Assembly (NCBI GenBank): GCA_958413985.1
Contig: CATYVZ010000015.1
Coordinates: 1-11,055, forward strand
Direction: 5' to 3'
Origin: an uncultured Bacilli bacterium
Lineage (GTDB): Bacteria; Bacillota_I; Bacilli_A; RF39; UBA660
DNA: 11,055 nucleotides
The translations under genes were made by a program, and so were the position numbers. How positions within the stretch are numbered: position 1 is the first letter of the stretch; each line of letters opens with the position of its first letter. Shown in pieces: positions 1 through 7,683 of the stretch. A model generated the notes under the pieces. The model worked only from the letters and a program-made list of their open reading frames with translations. It searched no databases and was not told the DNA's origin.

Positions 1-5
1 TAATT

Positions 6-10
6 CCTCC
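6..10 (-). promoter_or_regulatory. Shine-Dalgarno sequence of an off-window gene
   Basis: On the minus strand the sequence ends GGAGGAATTA at the window's left edge. GGAGG is a full Shine-Dalgarno core like those before mfd and ybaB here, and only five bases follow before the edge, so a start codon is expected at or within a few bases outside position 1. This implies another minus-strand gene after the mfd terminator. Its identity cannot be seen. Confidence 0.55.
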
Positions 11-245
11 ATTTCACATATCTTTTTTATATCATTTTAATATTCTAATAATATGTGATATTTTTGATGTGAGGAATTGGTTTTATTTTAGGCAGATAGC
101 TATTTATTTTGTAAAGGGTTATGCCCCCCCCCATGTGTGCTATTTGCTAATTTATTTCTCTTTCTTAACATCTAACTACACCTACTTTCTACATTTTCAT
201 TATATATCATTTATTTATCAAAAGCAATATTTTATGAAACAAAAA

Positions 246-269
246 AAGTTTGTATGCGAATACAAACTT
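246..269 (-). terminator. Rho-independent terminator after mfd
   Basis: On the minus strand the arms AAGTTTGTAT and ATACAAACTT form a perfect 10-bp stem closed by a TCGC loop, followed directly by a run of T. It lies about 40 bases past the mfd stop codon. On the plus strand no T run follows the hairpin, so it acts in one direction only. It most likely ends the long minus-strand transcription unit and separates mfd from the next gene off the left edge. Confidence 0.9.
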
Positions 270-308
270 AATCAATCATAAAACAATAATAATTTCTAAA
301 ACTATTAT

Positions 309-3300
309 CTAAATTTTTTTAGCTTTATCGATAACAAATAACAATTCAATTAAATAATAGATAAAATGTTTTTCTAAATTATTCGTTTTTAAAGTAATAA
401 CCAAATTGCCACCTAACATTCCAAATTTAAAATTATTGTTTATTTTTAAAGTTTCTAAGAATAGTTTCTCACCATCTAATTTCGAAGTCATCTCTTTATC
501 CAACATTATTTCAACAGTATTATTAGTTTGTTTAATTCTCTTTATCTTTAATTTATTAGCTAAAGCTTCAAACCATTCTTCATACATATAGATCAACAAC
601 TTGTCTGATACCTTACCAAAGCGGTCTTCTAATTCCTTTAAAACAGCCATTAACTTATCATAACTATCGATTTCATTAATTTTCTTATGAATTTCAATTT
701 TTAATTCTTCTTCTTTAACATAATTATCATCGATATAAGTATCAACCTCGATTAATGGTGGTGTATCTTCTTCTTCGACAACATCGATACCTTTTAATTT
801 ATCGATCTCCTGTTTTAATAATTGAGTGAATAATTCAATTCCTACACTATCGACAAAACCGGCCTGTTCACTACCTAAAAAATCACCGGCTCCTCTTAAA
901 GATAGATCACGCATGGCAATCGATAAGCCACTACCTAATTCTGTAAATTCTTTAATGGCATTTAATCTTTTATGAGCTATTTCGGATAAGATTTTGTTAT
1001 TATCATACATCAAATAGCAATAAGCTATTTTATTAGTTCGTCCAACGCGACCACGTAATTGATATAACTGCGATAAACCAAATTTATCAGCATCGATAAC
1101 TATTAACGTATTAACGTTCGGAATATCAATACCAGTTTCAATTATCGTCGTACATAATAACACATCGAATTCTTTATTAATAAACTTTAACATAATATCT
1201 TCTAATTCTAACTTATTCATCCTACCATGTGCATAGACTACCTTAGCATCAGGAACCAAAGAAGATATTTCTTGTAATTTACTAGTCATATTATCGATGC
1301 GATTATAGAGTAAAAATACCTGCCCATCGCGTGATAATTCTTTATAAATAGCATCTTTAATTAATTTTTTATTATATGAAACAACATAAGTTTGAACAGG
1401 ATAACGATTACTCGGTGGTGTTTCGATAGTGGATAAACCCCTAATTCCTGATAATGACATCTGTAAAGTTCTAGGTATTGGTGTTGCTGATAAAGTCAAT
1501 ACATCGATATTATTTTTTAATTTTTTTATTTTTTCTTTATGAGTCACACCAAATCTCTGTTCTTCATCGATTATTAATAATCCTAAGTCTTTATATACAA
1601 TGTCATCATTAAGTAGTTTATGTGTACCAATGACAAAATCTATTTTACCTTCCTTGATATCAGCAACCGTTTCTTTAAATTTTTTAGGTGGAATGAAACG
1701 GTTTACTAATCTGATATTAACTGGGAAAGATTTAAAACGTTCTATGGCATTTTGATAGTGTTGGTTAGATAAAATAGTAGTTGGACATAATAAAGCAACT
1801 TGTTTACTTGATAAAATAGCTTTAAAAGCTGCTCGAAAAGCTATTTCTGTTTTACCATATCCAACATCGCCACATAATAATCGATCCATCGGATGTGGAC
1901 TTTCCATATCCTTTTTTATTTCTTCCCAAACTTTTAATTGATCGGGTGTTTCTTCATAAGGAAATTCTTTATCAAATTGGATTTGATCTTCATCATCTTC
2001 ATTAAACTTAAAACCATTACTCAACTGTCTTAATGCAAACAATTTAAGTAATTCATTGGCAATATCTTTAGCTTTAGCCTTAGCTTTTAATTTGATTTTT
2101 GTCCATTCACTAGTACCTAATTTATTTAATTTTGGTTCATAACCTTCTTTAGAACTATACTTACTAATCATTTCAATTTTTTCAACTGGAATATATAACT
2201 TATCATTCCCTTTATATTCTAATTGGAGATAGTCTTTATTTAAACCATTTTTAGTAATAGTCTTCATTCCTAAATAACGACCGATACCATGAATATTATG
2301 AACAATATAATCGCCAATTTCTAATTTAGTGACATCTTTAATTCTTGTTCCATATTTAAAATTAGTTTTATAAGGAACAATTTTACTATTCTTATTAAAT
2401 ATTTCATTTTCGCTAATAAAAACATAATTTTTAAAAATAAAGCCTTCATTAATATTAAAAACAACTACATTTATTTTATTTTCATATATTTCATCAATAT
2501 TAGTAAAAACACAATCTATTTCATCAGCTATTTTATTAGCTTGATAACGATTAGAAACACAAATAATAACTGTTTTATTTTTAGAATATTTATTTAATAT
2601 GTCTTTCATTACTTCGACATTAATAAACTTATCTTCTAATTTATAAGAATTATAGTTTATTTTAAATGTATCTTTTTGATATAAATTAATCGATTCAAAG
2701 TTAGGAAAATCATGGAAATATTTAATATATTTTAAATTGTTGCTAGTATTATAATCTAAAACTTCTTCTAATAAATTATTATAACCAACTTTAATATCGT
2801 CTAGTTCATTATAAAATAGTAACCCTTTCATATATTCATATATATTAAAACTACCATATTTAATTAAATCGCGATGGTTATATTCAAAATCGATATCTTT
2901 ATCGATTAAAAATTCAGAATTAGGAATTATTTCAACTTCTTGAACATTGGAAATGGTTAATTGAGTATTGATGTCAAAAAATCTAATTGATTCTATTTCA
3001 TCGCCCCAAAACTCAATTCTAATTGGATTGTTATAATTAATAGGGAAAATATCTAAAACGTATCCACGAATAGCCATTTCACCAGTTTTGTTAACTGTTA
3101 CATCCCTCTCATAACCGATATTATAAAATCGTTGCGTTAAAGTTTTTATATCAAAAGAATCGCCAACTTTCAACTGGACATAACTATTAATAAAATTGGT
3201 CTTAGTCGGTAAAAATCTTAAATACCCCATTAAGTTAGTAACAACTATACCCTTTTTATTTTTTATGATACTATCTAATGTTTCTAAACGAGTCATTTTA

Positions 3301-3542
3301 AAGTCAGGTGAAATAGCTAAAACTTCACTGGTCATAAAATCATCCATTGGGAAAAAATAGACGTCCTTAACATAATTTTTTAAAGTTTGATAAAATTTGT
3401 TTGCTTCATATAGACTATTACAAACAACCAAGATATAGTTATCGTGGTAACAATTACTGATATAGATACACTTTAACTCATCTGTTAAGCCACCTATTTC
3501 GTTAGTTTCATAATTATTAAATAACTTATTAAAAATACTCAT
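309..3542 (-). CDS. mfd: Transcription-repair coupling factor Mfd
   Basis: Mfd is a cytoplasmic ATP-driven DNA translocase that pushes RNA polymerase off lesions and recruits UvrA for nucleotide excision repair. The 1077-residue protein shows the family layout: a UvrB-like N-terminal part (about 1-210), a divergent middle, a CarD-like RNA-polymerase-interaction domain (about 405-460, LEIGDYIVHNIHGIGRYLG), then a RecG-like motor. Motor motifs visible are Walker A GDVGYGKTE (558-566), DEEQRFGV (659-666), LSATPIPRT (684-692), QLRGRVGR (828-835) and RGAGDFLG (883-890). The C-terminal TRCF domain spans about 935-1050. It is slightly shorter than the usual 1150 or so residues, mainly in the N-terminal half. 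The ATG start has a strong GGAGGTGA ribosome binding site. It follows pth across a small terminator and is the last gene before the strong terminator at 246-269. Confidence 0.98.
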   Translation of the reverse strand: MSIFNKLFNNYETNEIGGLTDELKCIYISNCYHDNYILVVCNSLYEANKFYQTLKNYVKDVYFFPMDDFMTSEVLAISPDFKMTRLETLDSIIKNKKGIVVTNLMGYLRFLPTKTNFINSYVQLKVGDSFDIKTLTQRFYNIGYERDVTVNKTGEMAIRGYVLDIFPINYNNPIRIEFWGDEIESIRFFDINTQLTISNVQEVEIIPNSEFLIDKDIDFEYNHRDLIKYGSFNIYEYMKGLLFYNELDDIKVGYNNLLEEVLDYNTSNNLKYIKYFHDFPNFESINLYQKDTFKINYNSYKLEDKFINVEVMKDILNKYSKNKTVIICVSNRYQANKIADEIDCVFTNIDEIYENKINVVVFNINEGFIFKNYVFISENEIFNKNSKIVPYKTNFKYGTRIKDVTKLEIGDYIVHNIHGIGRYLGMKTITKNGLNKDYLQLEYKGNDKLYIPVEKIEMISKYSSKEGYEPKLNKLGTSEWTKIKLKAKAKAKDIANELLKLFALRQLSNGFKFNEDDEDQIQFDKEFPYEETPDQLKVWEEIKKDMESPHPMDRLLCGDVGYGKTEIAFRAAFKAILSSKQVALLCPTTILSNQHYQNAIERFKSFPVNIRLVNRFIPPKKFKETVADIKEGKIDFVIGTHKLLNDDIVYKDLGLLIIDEEQRFGVTHKEKIKKLKNNIDVLTLSATPIPRTLQMSLSGIRGLSTIETPPSNRYPVQTYVVSYNKKLIKDAIYKELSRDGQVFLLYNRIDNMTSKLQEISSLVPDAKVVYAHGRMNKLELEDIMLKFINKEFDVLLCTTIIETGIDIPNVNTLIVIDADKFGLSQLYQLRGRVGRTNKIAYCYLMYDNNKILSEIAHKRLNAIKEFTELGSGLSIAMRDLSLRGAGDFLGSEQAGFVDSVGIELFTQLLKQEIDKLKGIDVVEEEDTPPLIEVDTYIDDNYVKEEELKIEIHKKINEIDSYDKLMAVLKELEDRFGKVSDKLLIYMYEEWFEALANKLKIKRIKQTNNTVEIMLDKEMTSKLDGEKLFLETLKINNNFKFGMLGGNLVITLKTNNLEKHFIYYLIELLFVIDKAKKI

Positions 3543-3560
3543 TTAACTCACCTCCAAGCC

Positions 3561-3582
3561 AAAAAAGATACTTTTAGTATCT
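3561..3582 (-). terminator. Small intrinsic terminator or attenuator between pth and mfd
   Basis: On the minus strand the arms AGATACT and AGTATCT form a perfect 7-bp stem with an AAA loop, followed by a short T run (positions 3565 to 3561). The stem includes bases of the pth TAG stop codon. The mfd ribosome binding site begins only a few bases further on. The stem has just two G-C pairs, so termination is probably partial. It would reduce read-through from the holB-pth genes into mfd. Confidence 0.6.
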
Positions 3583-4132
3583 AATTATATTTATTCATTA
3601 AGTTTTCAAAAGACAAAACGATAAAATCATTGATAATATCTGGCATAATTTTGATTACTTCGTTAATTTTATTTAATTCTTCCTCATTAAATTTACCTAA
3701 CACATAATCGATCATACCAATATTATTTTTAGAAATACCAATTTTTATTCTTTTATATTCATCAGTTTTTAAATTACTTTCAATGTTTTTTAAGCCATTG
3801 TGTCCTCCAGGACCACCCTTATATCGAATTTTATATGTCCCTATTTCTAAATCCATATCATCATGGATAATTAAAATATCATTAATATCTATCTTAAAAT
3901 AATTAACATATTTACTAATAACTTCTCCTGATAGATTCATATATTTTTGCGGTTTAAGCAATATAACCTTATTTCCATTAATGTTAGTTTCGCAATACAA
4001 ACCATCAAACTTTGATTTATTAAGCTCTAAATGATATTTTTTTAAATATTCGTCTAAAACCATGAAACCAACATTATGGCGGGTATTATTATATTCGTTT
4101 CCTTTATTTCCCAAACCGACGATCAGTTTCAT
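3581..4132 (-). CDS. pth: Peptidyl-tRNA hydrolase
   Basis: Pth hydrolyses the ester bond of peptidyl-tRNAs released from stalled ribosomes and so recycles tRNA in the cytoplasm. The 183-residue protein opens with the family signature GLGNKGNEYNNTRHNVG. His19 is the expected catalytic base, with the other conserved active-site residues at Asn66 (YMNLSG), Asp91/92 (HDDMD) and Asn112 (GGPGGHNG). The frame stays open for 13 codons upstream, into rsmI. I place the start at the ATG at 4132 because it gives the canonical MKLIVGLGN start and has an AGAGGTGAG ribosome binding site just before it. That binding site is built from the last codons of rsmI, whose stop lies one base away, so the two genes are probably translationally coupled. 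In B. subtilis the same gene (spoVC) also precedes mfd closely. Confidence 0.97.
   Translation of the reverse strand: MKLIVGLGNKGNEYNNTRHNVGFMVLDEYLKKYHLELNKSKFDGLYCETNINGNKVILLKPQKYMNLSGEVISKYVNYFKIDINDILIIHDDMDLEIGTYKIRYKGGPGGHNGLKNIESNLKTDEYKRIKIGISKNNIGMIDYVLGKFNEEELNKINEVIKIMPDIINDFIVLSFENLMNKYN
3584..3589 (-). promoter_or_regulatory. Candidate mfd promoter -10 box
   Basis: A perfect TATAAT lies on the minus strand at the very end of pth. A start about seven bases downstream would fall near 3577, inside the 5' arm of the terminator hairpin, so an mfd transcript from here could not form that hairpin. The -35 region is poor: TTGAAA is present at 3604-3609 but with a spacer of only 14 bases. 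In DNA this AT-rich a TATAAT can arise by chance, so the call is tentative. Confidence 0.3.
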
Positions 4133-4133
4133 T

Positions 4134-4991
4134 TTACTCACCTCTTTTGTGATATTTACTATACACTTCATTTTTATTTAGTTGGCGGTCTTTAGCAACT
4201 TTTTTTATTGCCTCTTTTACTTCAAAACCTTCTTTAATATATAAATTAACATGTTCGACAATAGTCAAATTAGAAAACTGGTTGACATTCTTATTACCTT
4301 CGACAACGATGACAAATTCACCCTTTAAAACATCAATTTCAGTTATTAATTCTTCGATCGAGCCACGATAAATTTCTTCAAATTTCTTGGTTATTTCCCG
4401 GGAAATGCTACAATTTCTATTTCCCAATACTTCCAACATATCCTTTAAAGTTTCAACTATGCGATGAGGAGATTCATAAAAGATCAATGTTGTATTATAA
4501 TTCTTCAAATTCTCTAATTCTTTTTTTCTTTTATTACTTTTACTATTTAAAAATCCAAAAAAGGTAAATGGTAATGGGTCAATATTAGAAGTTATCAAAG
4601 CTGGCACAAAAGCTGTTGCTCCCGGAATGGCAACAACATTATAGTTATTTTTAATTGCTGCTTTAGTTAAATAATAACCCGGATCACTAATAATTGGTGT
4701 CCCTCTATCCGTTACCAAACCAACATTTTCGTTATTATTTAAATAATTTAACATTTTTTCAATATTTTCTTTTTCGTTATATTGATGACTAGCGATCAGC
4801 TTTTTTTTGATTTGAAAATTATTTAATAGTTGATTAGTAATTCTTGTATCTTCGGCAAAAATAGCACTGACATTTCTTAATGTTTCGATTGCTCGATAAG
4901 TAATATCATCCATATTGCCGATCGGAGTCGCAATTAAAAATAAAGTTGGTTTATTATCATAACTTTTCTGAATCAAATCGATCACCTTCAT
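4134..4991 (-). CDS. rsmI: 16S rRNA (cytidine-1402-2'-O)-methyltransferase RsmI
   Basis: RsmI uses S-adenosylmethionine to methylate the ribose of C1402 in the decoding centre of 16S rRNA. The 285-residue protein is full length and shows the tetrapyrrole-methylase-like fold motifs: ATPIGN (21-26), EDTR (47-50), a glycine/aspartate loop DRGTPIISDPG (95-105), IPGATA (122-127), YESPHRI (172-178) and SREITKKFEE (197-206). QKSY near the start matches the QKSF of the B. subtilis homologue and supports the chosen ATG. No Shine-Dalgarno sequence precedes it; instead the start overlaps the TGA stop of the upstream methyltransferase gene as ATGA, so translation is probably by coupling. The GIY-YIG gene yazA that lies between these two in B. 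subtilis is absent. Confidence 0.96.
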   Translation of the reverse strand: MKVIDLIQKSYDNKPTLFLIATPIGNMDDITYRAIETLRNVSAIFAEDTRITNQLLNNFQIKKKLIASHQYNEKENIEKMLNYLNNNENVGLVTDRGTPIISDPGYYLTKAAIKNNYNVVAIPGATAFVPALITSNIDPLPFTFFGFLNSKSNKRKKELENLKNYNTTLIFYESPHRIVETLKDMLEVLGNRNCSISREITKKFEEIYRGSIEELITEIDVLKGEFVIVVEGNKNVNQFSNLTIVEHVNLYIKEGFEVKEAIKKVAKDRQLNKNEVYSKYHKRGE

Positions 4992-5707
4992 TCAAAATAT
5001 TTTTTTATTTGATCAGTATATTCACCATTATCCAAATGTGTATAAATAGGAGGTAAAATTTTAATACCTTCTTTACCATTTTTGGTTCCTTCAACTAATA
5101 AAATATTAGCATCCATATTAGTTTTGGGGTATATAAATTGAATTCTTTTAGGTTCAATATTATACTTACGCATCGTTGTAATAATTTCTAATAATCGCTC
5201 TGGCCGATGAACAATAGCAATATAACCATTATTTTTAAGTAGTTTTTTAGCAATTTTAAAAATATCATCCAAATTTAATTTTATTTCATGGCGAGCAATC
5301 GTCTTATAATCGCTTTTATTCAAATTAGATGTTTTATTTGTTTTAAAAAATGGTGGATTACAAGTAATAACATCAAAAGATTCAGTTTCAAATTGATTAT
5401 AAATATCATTGATATCACCGTTGATAATTTCAATTTGATCATCTAATTTATTAATGTTAACTGATTTTTTAGCTAAATTATAAACTTCTTTTTGAATTTC
5501 AACACCAATTATTTTGGCCGAAGTTTTAGTCGATAAAATTAAAGGTATCGGTGCATTACCACAGCCGATATCTAAAATTCTATTGATTTTTTTAGTTATT
5601 GTCACAAAATTAGGTAATAATACAGAATCTAAAGAAAAATTAAACATTTGTGTATCTTGAACAATATAATAATCTTTAAATCCAAGCAAATAATTAATTA
5701 CTTCCAT
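4988..5707 (-). CDS. trmN6: TrmN6/YabB-type tRNA N6-adenine methyltransferase
   Basis: This is a class I S-adenosylmethionine-dependent methyltransferase of the YabB/YfiC family, whose E. coli member methylates N6 of A37 in tRNA1(Val). From the start used here (239 residues) it has FSLDSVLL at 25-32, the cofactor loop DIGCGNAP at 46-53, an acidic strand end at Glu70, and the N6-adenine signature NPPF at 117-120. The frame is open 12 codons further, to 5743. I chose the ATG at 5707 because MEVINYLL aligns with the usual N-terminus and shortens the overlap with ricT from 50 to 14 bases. No candidate start has a convincing Shine-Dalgarno sequence. It sits between ricT and rsmI as in B. subtilis, without yabA. 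Family assignment is firm; the exact tRNA substrate is inferred. Confidence 0.88.
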   Translation of the reverse strand: MEVINYLLGFKDYYIVQDTQMFNFSLDSVLLPNFVTITKKINRILDIGCGNAPIPLILSTKTSAKIIGVEIQKEVYNLAKKSVNINKLDDQIEIINGDINDIYNQFETESFDVITCNPPFFKTNKTSNLNKSDYKTIARHEIKLNLDDIFKIAKKLLKNNGYIAIVHRPERLLEIITTMRKYNIEPKRIQFIYPKTNMDANILLVEGTKNGKEGIKILPPIYTHLDNGEYTDQIKKYFE

Positions 5708-6479
5708 CGATTTCGACGACCCCAACATCCTGTATATTGACACTATATTTTTTATTTAAAATATCTAAGCTAACAACCTTGCCTTTACCTTTTTCTGTTT
5801 CCACAATATTTCCTAATTCAGGCAACGATTTGCGATATTCCTTATAAGTTTCATCTTCATATTTTAAGCAACACAAAAGCCTTCCACAAACTCCATTTAT
5901 TTTATTAGGATTTAAAGATAAATTTTGATTTTTAGCCATATTAATCGAAATGGCAGCAATATCAGATTCAAATCTTGAACAACACAATTTGCGACCACAT
6001 AAACCACAGCCACCTACTTCTTTTGCCTTGTCTCTTACTCCTACCTGACGTAATTCGATTCTGGTTTTATAAATATTGGCTAACTCCTTAGCAAGTTGAC
6101 GAAAATCAACACGATTATCTGATAAAAATCTAAATAGTAATTGGGAACGATCAAAAGTAAAACTAGCATCCATTATTTGCATATTTAATTCTAATTTAGA
6201 TATCAATTCCCGACATTTATCTAAAGCTTTTTTAGCGTCGTTTAAATTTTTACAATGTTCGATATAATCTTTTTTAGTTGAAATTCTGACAACATCTTTA
6301 AGAGGATATTTTATTTTATCTTCTTCAACAGAAAAAGAAGGTATTTCGACCTTACCAAATTGAAGTCCTCTTTCTGTTTCGACAATAACAGTCACATTTC
6401 TTCTTAAATCAAAAGATTTTGGATTGAAATAATATATTTGTTTTATATTTTCAAATGATACCCCTACAACTTTGATCAT
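5694..6479 (-). CDS. ricT: PSP1-domain protein RicT (YaaT)
   Basis: RicT belongs to the PSP1 family. In B. subtilis RicT works with RicA and RicF in an iron-sulphur complex that assists RNase Y in mRNA maturation and influences sporulation, competence and biofilm formation. The 261-residue protein is collinear with B. subtilis YaaT: VVGVSFENIKQIYYF at the start, FTFDRSQLLFRFLSDNRVDF around 107-126, TRIELRQVGVRDKAK at 139-153, then two cysteine clusters, GGCGLCGRKLCC (156-167) and GVCGRLLCC (196-204). Cysteines are at 158, 161, 166, 167, 198, 203 and 204. Cys158 looks additional to the B. subtilis pattern as I recall it. The start overlaps the holB stop as ATGA and has a GAAGGTG ribosome binding site inside holB. 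The partners ricA and ricF are not in this window. Confidence 0.95.
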   Translation of the reverse strand: MIKVVGVSFENIKQIYYFNPKSFDLRRNVTVIVETERGLQFGKVEIPSFSVEEDKIKYPLKDVVRISTKKDYIEHCKNLNDAKKALDKCRELISKLELNMQIMDASFTFDRSQLLFRFLSDNRVDFRQLAKELANIYKTRIELRQVGVRDKAKEVGGCGLCGRKLCCSRFESDIAAISINMAKNQNLSLNPNKINGVCGRLLCCLKYEDETYKEYRKSLPELGNIVETEKGKGKVVSLDILNKKYSVNIQDVGVVEIDGSN

Positions 6480-7450
6480 TTTACACCTTCTTCCAATTCA
6501 ATTATAATTTTATCCATTAATAAGTTCATATTAGCATTATTATCTAAAAATTTTCTATTTTCATTTATAACATTTATTTTATGAATAACTTCACTAACTT
6601 CATTTAGATCGGCAATTTTAGCGATGACATCTTCATAATCATTAAATATTTCAATGTCGTTATTTATTTTATAATTTAATATGTCTTTGTAAAAATAAAC
6701 ACTTATCATTAATGCTTGGTTTAATAATTCTTTATCATTAAAATGATTAAACCAATATTCATTTAAATATAACAAAACTTTTTTATGTTTTTTTTCGTAA
6801 AGATCAAAAAAGCGTACTACATTATTTATTCTTTGATCATTGCTATCATTATCAATAAAATTTAAATATTCACTTTCATCATCAGTCAATAATTGACCTA
6901 TTTTACTACATGTTGTTGTATATTGATTAAAATCAGCTTGGCCATTTAAAGAAATAATTTGACAACGGGATACAATAGTATCCAACAGTTGAAATTTATT
7001 TTTAGTTACTAAAATAGCAACAATAGATTCTGGTGGTTCTTCTAAAAACTTTAAAATGGTATTGGCCGAATTTATATTCAATTTTTCAGCTTTATTTATA
7101 ATATAAACTTTTTTATTACCAATTAATGATTTTTTAGTAAATTCTTCTTGCAATTCTGTTAATTGTTCTTTTTTTATCCAATTGCCATCAGGATTTATAA
7201 TTCTTAATTCTGGATAATTATTGTCATCGATCATTTTACATTGTACACAATTTTCGCAAACAGGTTGTCCATTATTGTAATTTGGACACAATAGTAACTT
7301 AGCAAAAATAGTTACAAATTGCAATCCTTTATCATAACCGTTAGTTTCGATTAGATAAGCATGAGCATTATAATTGTTATCTAAACTATTTTTCACTATT
7401 CTATATGCCACAGGTTGTTGATCTTTAAATTTTTCTAACACATAATCCAC
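6476..7450 (-). CDS. holB: DNA polymerase III subunit delta-prime
   Basis: Delta-prime is the rigid stator subunit of the clamp loader that places the sliding clamp on DNA. The 324-residue protein is an AAA+ protein with the delta-prime hallmarks. The P-loop is degenerate (ETNGYDKG around 35-42 instead of GxxGxGK). A zinc-binding cysteine set lies at 55, 65, 68 and 71, followed by LEEPP at 136-140 and the arginine-finger motif SRC at 161-163. The reading frame begins with GTG at 7450, but the only Shine-Dalgarno-like sequence (TTAGGAT) sits too close to it. A second GTG at 7441 has better spacing and would shorten the protein by three residues. The gene follows bofA by seven bases and overlaps ricT. 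The tmk, yaaQ and yaaR genes that precede holB in B. subtilis are missing. Confidence 0.95.
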   Translation of the reverse strand: MDYVLEKFKDQQPVAYRIVKNSLDNNYNAHAYLIETNGYDKGLQFVTIFAKLLLCPNYNNGQPVCENCVQCKMIDDNNYPELRIINPDGNWIKKEQLTELQEEFTKKSLIGNKKVYIINKAEKLNINSANTILKFLEEPPESIVAILVTKNKFQLLDTIVSRCQIISLNGQADFNQYTTTCSKIGQLLTDDESEYLNFIDNDSNDQRINNVVRFFDLYEKKHKKVLLYLNEYWFNHFNDKELLNQALMISVYFYKDILNYKINNDIEIFNDYEDVIAKIADLNEVSEVIHKINVINENRKFLDNNANMNLLMDKIIIELEEGVK

Positions 7451-7457
7451 ATCCTAA

Positions 7458-7646
7458 CTAAAAAACTAAAACTAAGATTATTATAAATGAAAAAAGAGCA
7501 GGTATCCCAAAAATAGTTAAACCACTTACAGTTATTATATTGATAGGAATAATTAAATTCATCGGTGACGCTATCAAGTTATAACCGTATAAAATAAAGG
7601 CACTTAATACTACTTTTTTTAACAAATTAAGTATTTTTTTTAACAC
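7458..7646 (-). CDS. bofA: BofA family pro-sigma-K processing inhibitor homologue
   Basis: In B. subtilis BofA is a forespore-outer-membrane protein that, with SpoIVFA, holds the intramembrane protease SpoIVFB inactive until pro-sigma-K is to be cleaved. This 62-residue protein is shorter than the B. subtilis one (about 87) but has the family's core: a hydrophobic segment at about 12-29, the IPINIIT motif at 33-39, and a second hydrophobic segment at about 40-62. The conserved Asn-Asn-Thr set that I recall as important in BofA (N48, N61, T64) is matched in spacing by Asn23, Asn36 and Thr39. The start is GTG with an AGGTGA ribosome binding site. Position after recR is the same as in B. subtilis. 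Assignment rests on the C-terminal motif and synteny; whether it acts in sporulation here is unknown. Confidence 0.85.
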   Translation of the reverse strand: MLKKILNLLKKVVLSAFILYGYNLIASPMNLIIPINIITVSGLTIFGIPALFSFIIILVLVF

Positions 7647-7683
7647 AATATCACCTAATAAAAATTATGTTAAAATATTTTTT

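Larger units (their letters stand above)
1..308. other. Intergenic region left of mfd
   Basis: These 308 bases hold no gene that I can support. From right to left along the minus-strand direction they contain the 3' untranslated stretch of mfd, the intrinsic terminator at 246-269, a run of nine cytosines at 124-132 (G9 on the minus strand), AT-rich DNA, and a Shine-Dalgarno sequence at 6-10 for a minus-strand gene starting beyond the left edge. A plus-strand frame at 69-281 is open but runs through the terminator and has no recognisable protein character. No tRNA, riboswitch or T-box element was recognised. Confidence 0.7.

Noticed and set aside
69..281. Plus-strand open frame of 70 codons starting with GTG
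   Set aside because: It crosses the minus-strand terminator and the C9 tract, has Phe/Tyr/Ile-rich composition expected of random AT-rich DNA, and shows no recognisable domain. Its GTG has no upstream ribosome binding site.
406..591. Plus-strand open frame antisense to the end of mfd
   Set aside because: It is a shadow of the well-supported mfd coding region, without a ribosome binding site or family resemblance.
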